This document shows positions 61,747 to 64,000 of a stretch of 64,000 nt of DNA, piece by piece. Numbering within the stretch: position 1 is the first letter of the stretch; each line of letters begins with the position of its first letter. The notes below the pieces were generated by a model, which saw only the letters and a list, made by a program, of their open reading frames with translations, was not told where the DNA came from and did not search any database. The DNA comes from DASQFQ01 sp963730115 (lineage in GTDB: Bacteria; Actinomycetota; Thermoleophilia; Solirubrobacterales; Solirubrobacteraceae): assembly GCA_963730115.1 (NCBI GenBank), contig CAVSQM010000010.1, forward strand, positions 92,673 through 156,672. Direction: 5' to 3'. The translations under genes and the position numbers were made by a program.

Positions 61747-61992
61747 TCCGAGGATGCCGCCGCCGTGCCTCTCGCGACTACGTGCGTGCGGCGCCCGCGC
61801 CGGCCCGCCGCCTCGCAGCGGGAGTACACGCTTCCCGTCGTCTGCGAGCTTCGAGCTGCGCCGGACGCTGCGGACGGCGCTCAGGACGTCTGGTGAACAC
61901 CCGCCCGCGCTCTGCATCCGCCGGGACTCGGTCGGGTGCGCGCTGGTCCGGCCGACCCGGCTGACCGACCTCACCACGCACAGGAACGCTCA

Positions 61993-62130
61993 ATGACACA
62001 TCAGAAATCGCCGCATGGCAGGACGCTCCGCGCGATCGGTGCCGTGATCGGCGCCGCGTGCGCGGGTGTGCTGTCCGCGACGGCGGCAAACGCCGCATCG
62101 ACCATCGCGCTCGACCGAAGGACACCATGA
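61993..62130 (+). CDS. Orphan signal-peptide ORF, 45 residues
   Basis: ATG 61993 opens THQKSPHGRTLRAIGAVIGA and continues to a typical cleavage end (ATAANAAS) followed by only nine residues (TIALDRRTP). The stop overlaps the ATG of the next gene (ATGA). So it is a signal peptide almost without a mature chain: it may be a decayed gene, a leader with coupling function or spurious. The remaining gap 61706-61992 holds the hairpin at 61721 and nothing else convincing. Confidence 0.35.
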   Translation: MTHQKSPHGRTLRAIGAVIGAACAGVLSATAANAASTIALDRRTP

Positions 62131-62651
62131 CCAAACACCGCACCTCCCGGGCCCGCCCACTGCGAGCTCTCGCCGCCCTCGCCGCCGGGCTGGGAATCCT
62201 CGCCGCCACGTCGCTGGCGGCGGCGGCGCCGCCAGCCTCGGCCAACGTCGAGATGCGGTGCAACGGCGACAACGACACCTTCAACGCCTGCCTGCACTTC
62301 GAATGGCTCGGCTACGGCAATCTGGAACCACATGTCGGCCTTGACGTGTACATGCCCGAGCAGCACGCCCGGGACATCCTCGCCTACGGGGCAAACTTCA
62401 AAGGCTCGCTGTGGGGCGACGACGGCGGCGGCAGCAAGGACGATCTCCTCAAGCCGCTGTACGTCGCTCCGGGCTGGCCGATCGCCGACTCCACCGGCAT
62501 GGCGGTCGAGTTCCTCGGTCGATCGGTGAACGAAGAGCTGGACGAGGACGACGGCGAAGACGAGCTGTACGCCCGCGTCTCGTTCCGCGACCCCGACTCC
62601 GGTGTAACCCGCGAGTTCAGAACCGGCACCATCCGAGGCGAGTACCGCTAG
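62127..62651 (+). CDS. Secreted acidic protein of unknown function
   Basis: 174 residues. A signal peptide (RPLRALAALAAGLGILAATS, cleavage near ASA-NVEMRC) and a mature chain with two Cys close together (MRCNGDNDTFNACLHFEWL), a pattern HVGLDVYMPEQHARDILAYG and a strongly acidic end (NEELDEDDGEDELYARVSFR). It is rich in Asp/Gly, as in many secreted Ca2+-using proteins, but I recognise no family. The preceding orphan signal ORF overlaps its start. Confidence 0.65.
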   Translation: MTKHRTSRARPLRALAALAAGLGILAATSLAAAAPPASANVEMRCNGDNDTFNACLHFEWLGYGNLEPHVGLDVYMPEQHARDILAYGANFKGSLWGDDGGGSKDDLLKPLYVAPGWPIADSTGMAVEFLGRSVNEELDEDDGEDELYARVSFRDPDSGVTREFRTGTIRGEYR

Positions 62652-62939
62652 TCAGCGGCGTCACATGCGGCGCCGGGTCGCTGCCTCGCGGCCCGGCGCG
62701 CCCCGTGACAGTTCTCGGTGGCGGCCGGCGCTTCGCGCGCACACCGATCCGCGCCGCGCCGCTGGTAGACGCCGAGCGCGGAGCCCGAACAGCGGGCCGG
62801 CGGCACGGCCACAGGCTCTGAGACGGCCGCGAAACAAGTACGACGGGCTGGTGCCCGGTCGGCCCGTATCGCGTGGGTGGCCGGGTGCATGTCCCGATTT
62901 CGCGGGCTCAGGCCCGCACAACCGATCAAAGGAACACGA

Positions 62940-63947
62940 ATGTCGATACACACTCATCCGGTTGGCCGGCGCGCGCTCGCGGCGGTGACCGCCGGCGCGC
63001 TGGCCGCGATGCTCGGCCTCGCGGCCGACTCGGCCAGCGCGGCCCCCGCGCGGGTCGAAGCCCGCGTGCTGGCGGGAACGCTGGAGATCACCGGAACGGC
63101 GAGCGCCGACACGATCGCGCTGCGACTGGTGCCGGGGGCCCCCACCCTGCTCGTCGGGTCGAACCCCGACGGCACGGCCGCGTTCGTCTTCAACACGGCC
63201 AGCTTTACGGCGATCACCGTGCAGGCCCGCGGCGGCGCGGACACGATCACCGGGTCCTTCGGGCTGGCCGCGCTCGGACCGTTGACGATCGACGGTGGCC
63301 GCGGCGACGACACGCTGCACGGCGGTGACGGCGATGACGTGCTGCGCGGCGGCCCGGGCAACGACACTGTCATCGGCGCCCGCGGCAACGACACCGCGCT
63401 GCTCGGTGCCGGCGATGACCGGTTCACGTGGAACCCGGGCGACAACGACGACAGCGTCGAGGGCCAGGCCGGCACTGACGTGCTCGCCTTTAACGGCTCA
63501 AACGCCAACGAGCGGATCGACGTCTCCGCCAACGGCCCGCGCGTGAAGCTGTTTCGCGACATCGCCAACATCAACATGGACTTCGACACGGTCGAGCGCC
63601 TCGAACTCACCGCCCTCGGCGGCGCCGACAGGATCACCGTCGGCGACCTCACCGCCACCGCCCTCAAGGCCGCCGACATCGACCTCTCCGCCACCGCCGG
63701 CGGCGGCGACACCCAACCCGACACCGTCATCGCCACCGGCACCAGCCGGCCCGACCGAGTCCGGGTCATCCGCTCGGGCACACGAGTGTTCACGACCGGC
63801 CTGCCGGCACAAACCCGGATCGCCGGCAGCGAACCCGCCAACGACCTGCTGCTGATCAACACGCTCGCCGGCAACGACGACGTCAACATCGCCGCCGACG
63901 TGACCGACCTCATCCAGACGACCGTCGACCTCGGCACCGACGAATAG
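62940..63947 (+). CDS. Secreted RTX-repeat (haemolysin-type Ca-binding) protein
   Basis: 335 residues. A signal peptide (VGRRALAAVTAGALAAMLGL, cleavage near ASA-APAR) is followed by beta-rich repeats. At about 120-175 lies an RTX block DGGRGDDTLHGGDGDDVLRG, GPGNDTVIGARGNDTALLGA and GDDRFTWNPGDNDDSVEG, that is GGxGxDxuxxx turns that wind a beta roll around Ca2+. Later repeats such as ADTITGSF and ADRITVGDLTATAL suggest a parallel beta-helix fold over the whole chain. No enzyme site is evident. AAAGGAACACG precedes the ATG. The stretch 62652-62939 upstream shows no other gene. Confidence 0.85.
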   Translation: MSIHTHPVGRRALAAVTAGALAAMLGLAADSASAAPARVEARVLAGTLEITGTASADTIALRLVPGAPTLLVGSNPDGTAAFVFNTASFTAITVQARGGADTITGSFGLAALGPLTIDGGRGDDTLHGGDGDDVLRGGPGNDTVIGARGNDTALLGAGDDRFTWNPGDNDDSVEGQAGTDVLAFNGSNANERIDVSANGPRVKLFRDIANINMDFDTVERLELTALGGADRITVGDLTATALKAADIDLSATAGGGDTQPDTVIATGTSRPDRVRVIRSGTRVFTTGLPAQTRIAGSEPANDLLLINTLAGNDDVNIAADVTDLIQTTVDLGTDE

Positions 63948-63955
63948 CAACGAAA

Positions 63956-63989
63956 GGGCGCCGCTGCCACCCACAACGCAGCGGCGCCC
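63956..63989 (+). terminator. Strong hairpin after the RTX gene
   Basis: GGGCGCCGCTG (63956-63966) pairs perfectly with CAGCGGCGCCC (63979-63989) across a 12-nt loop, starting 9 nt after the RTX stop. No T-run follows, as is common in GC-rich actinobacteria. Convincing as the end of the transcript. Confidence 0.7.
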
Positions 63990-64000
63990 GCCACCACACC

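Noticed and set aside
61702..61896. Short ORF after DUF4242
   Set aside because: Starts inside the DUF4242 stop, spans the hairpin at 61721 and shows no domain or signal. Probably noise.

Overview
The window is about 64 kb of very GC-rich bacterial DNA. It has densely packed genes, many ATGA/GTGA overlaps, many GTG starts, a SigA-type sigma factor, an actinobacterial-style PknB-like kinase/FHA cluster and a tRNA without an encoded CCA. The gene mix (secreted DUF1800 and DUF1501 proteins with lysine-rich regions, secreted proteins with basic tails, PotABCD and UgpC-type importers, many FAD and acyl-CoA enzymes) fits an actinomycete. My best guess is the Thermoleophilia/Solirubrobacterales group, but that is inferred from gene content and not proven by any marker here.

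Layout. 1-3480: the end of treY, a class I glutamine amidotransferase and a GT4 glycosyltransferase. 3477-10349: a signalling block with two Ser/Thr kinases, three FHA proteins and a secreted calcium-repeat protein. 10390-14105: a CPA2 antiporter with unusual duplicated extracytoplasmic domains, then an NmrA-type reductase. 14250-16721: a membrane protein, an FAD protein and a beta-helix protein. 16773-20424: a DUF1800/DUF1501/cupredoxin secreted operon. 20474-26800: an SF2 helicase, small proteins, a GAF/degenerate-GGDEF protein, an FAH-family hydrolase, ClpP and an atypical response regulator. 26856-36225: an ABC-2 ATPase, a quinone oxidoreductase and a sugar operon (GH4, PfkB, ABC importer, second PfkB, GNAT). 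36203-39645: glyoxalase, TetR, EamA exporter, ABC-2 permease and a membrane protein. 39602-52429: two divergent operons holding PotABCD, two TetR regulators, a Rieske oxygenase, two COG1233 FAD oxidoreductases, an acyl-CoA dehydrogenase and an ADP-forming acyl-CoA synthetase. 52448-57361: a secreted propeller-like protein, pgsA, folE2, the principal sigma factor, a small secreted protein and tRNA-Tyr. 57362-64000: DeoR, a small DUF4406-like protein, a large LuxR ATPase regulator, DUF4242 and three secreted-protein ORFs ending with an RTX-like protein and a strong hairpin.

The 39602-52429 region looks like one regulon. Its two operons diverge from a 67-bp gap that holds a near-perfect 22-bp palindrome and a good promoter on each side. 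Its gene set reads as uptake of a cationic amine-like compound, Rieske attack, FAD oxidation, CoA activation and acyl-CoA dehydrogenation.

Two other signals stand out. A roughly 188-bp palindromic element occurs twice (14105-14293 and 25087-25273), each time filling the space between the stop codons of two convergent genes. Nineteen genes carry a TAnnnT box 6-12 nt before the start codon, which suggests widespread leaderless transcription.

Sequence quality matters for any reader. About 25 single-base frameshifts break otherwise continuous proteins, and most resolve to one extra G or C. I treat these as one gene each and probably as assembly or sequencing errors, but I cannot prove that from the sequence alone.
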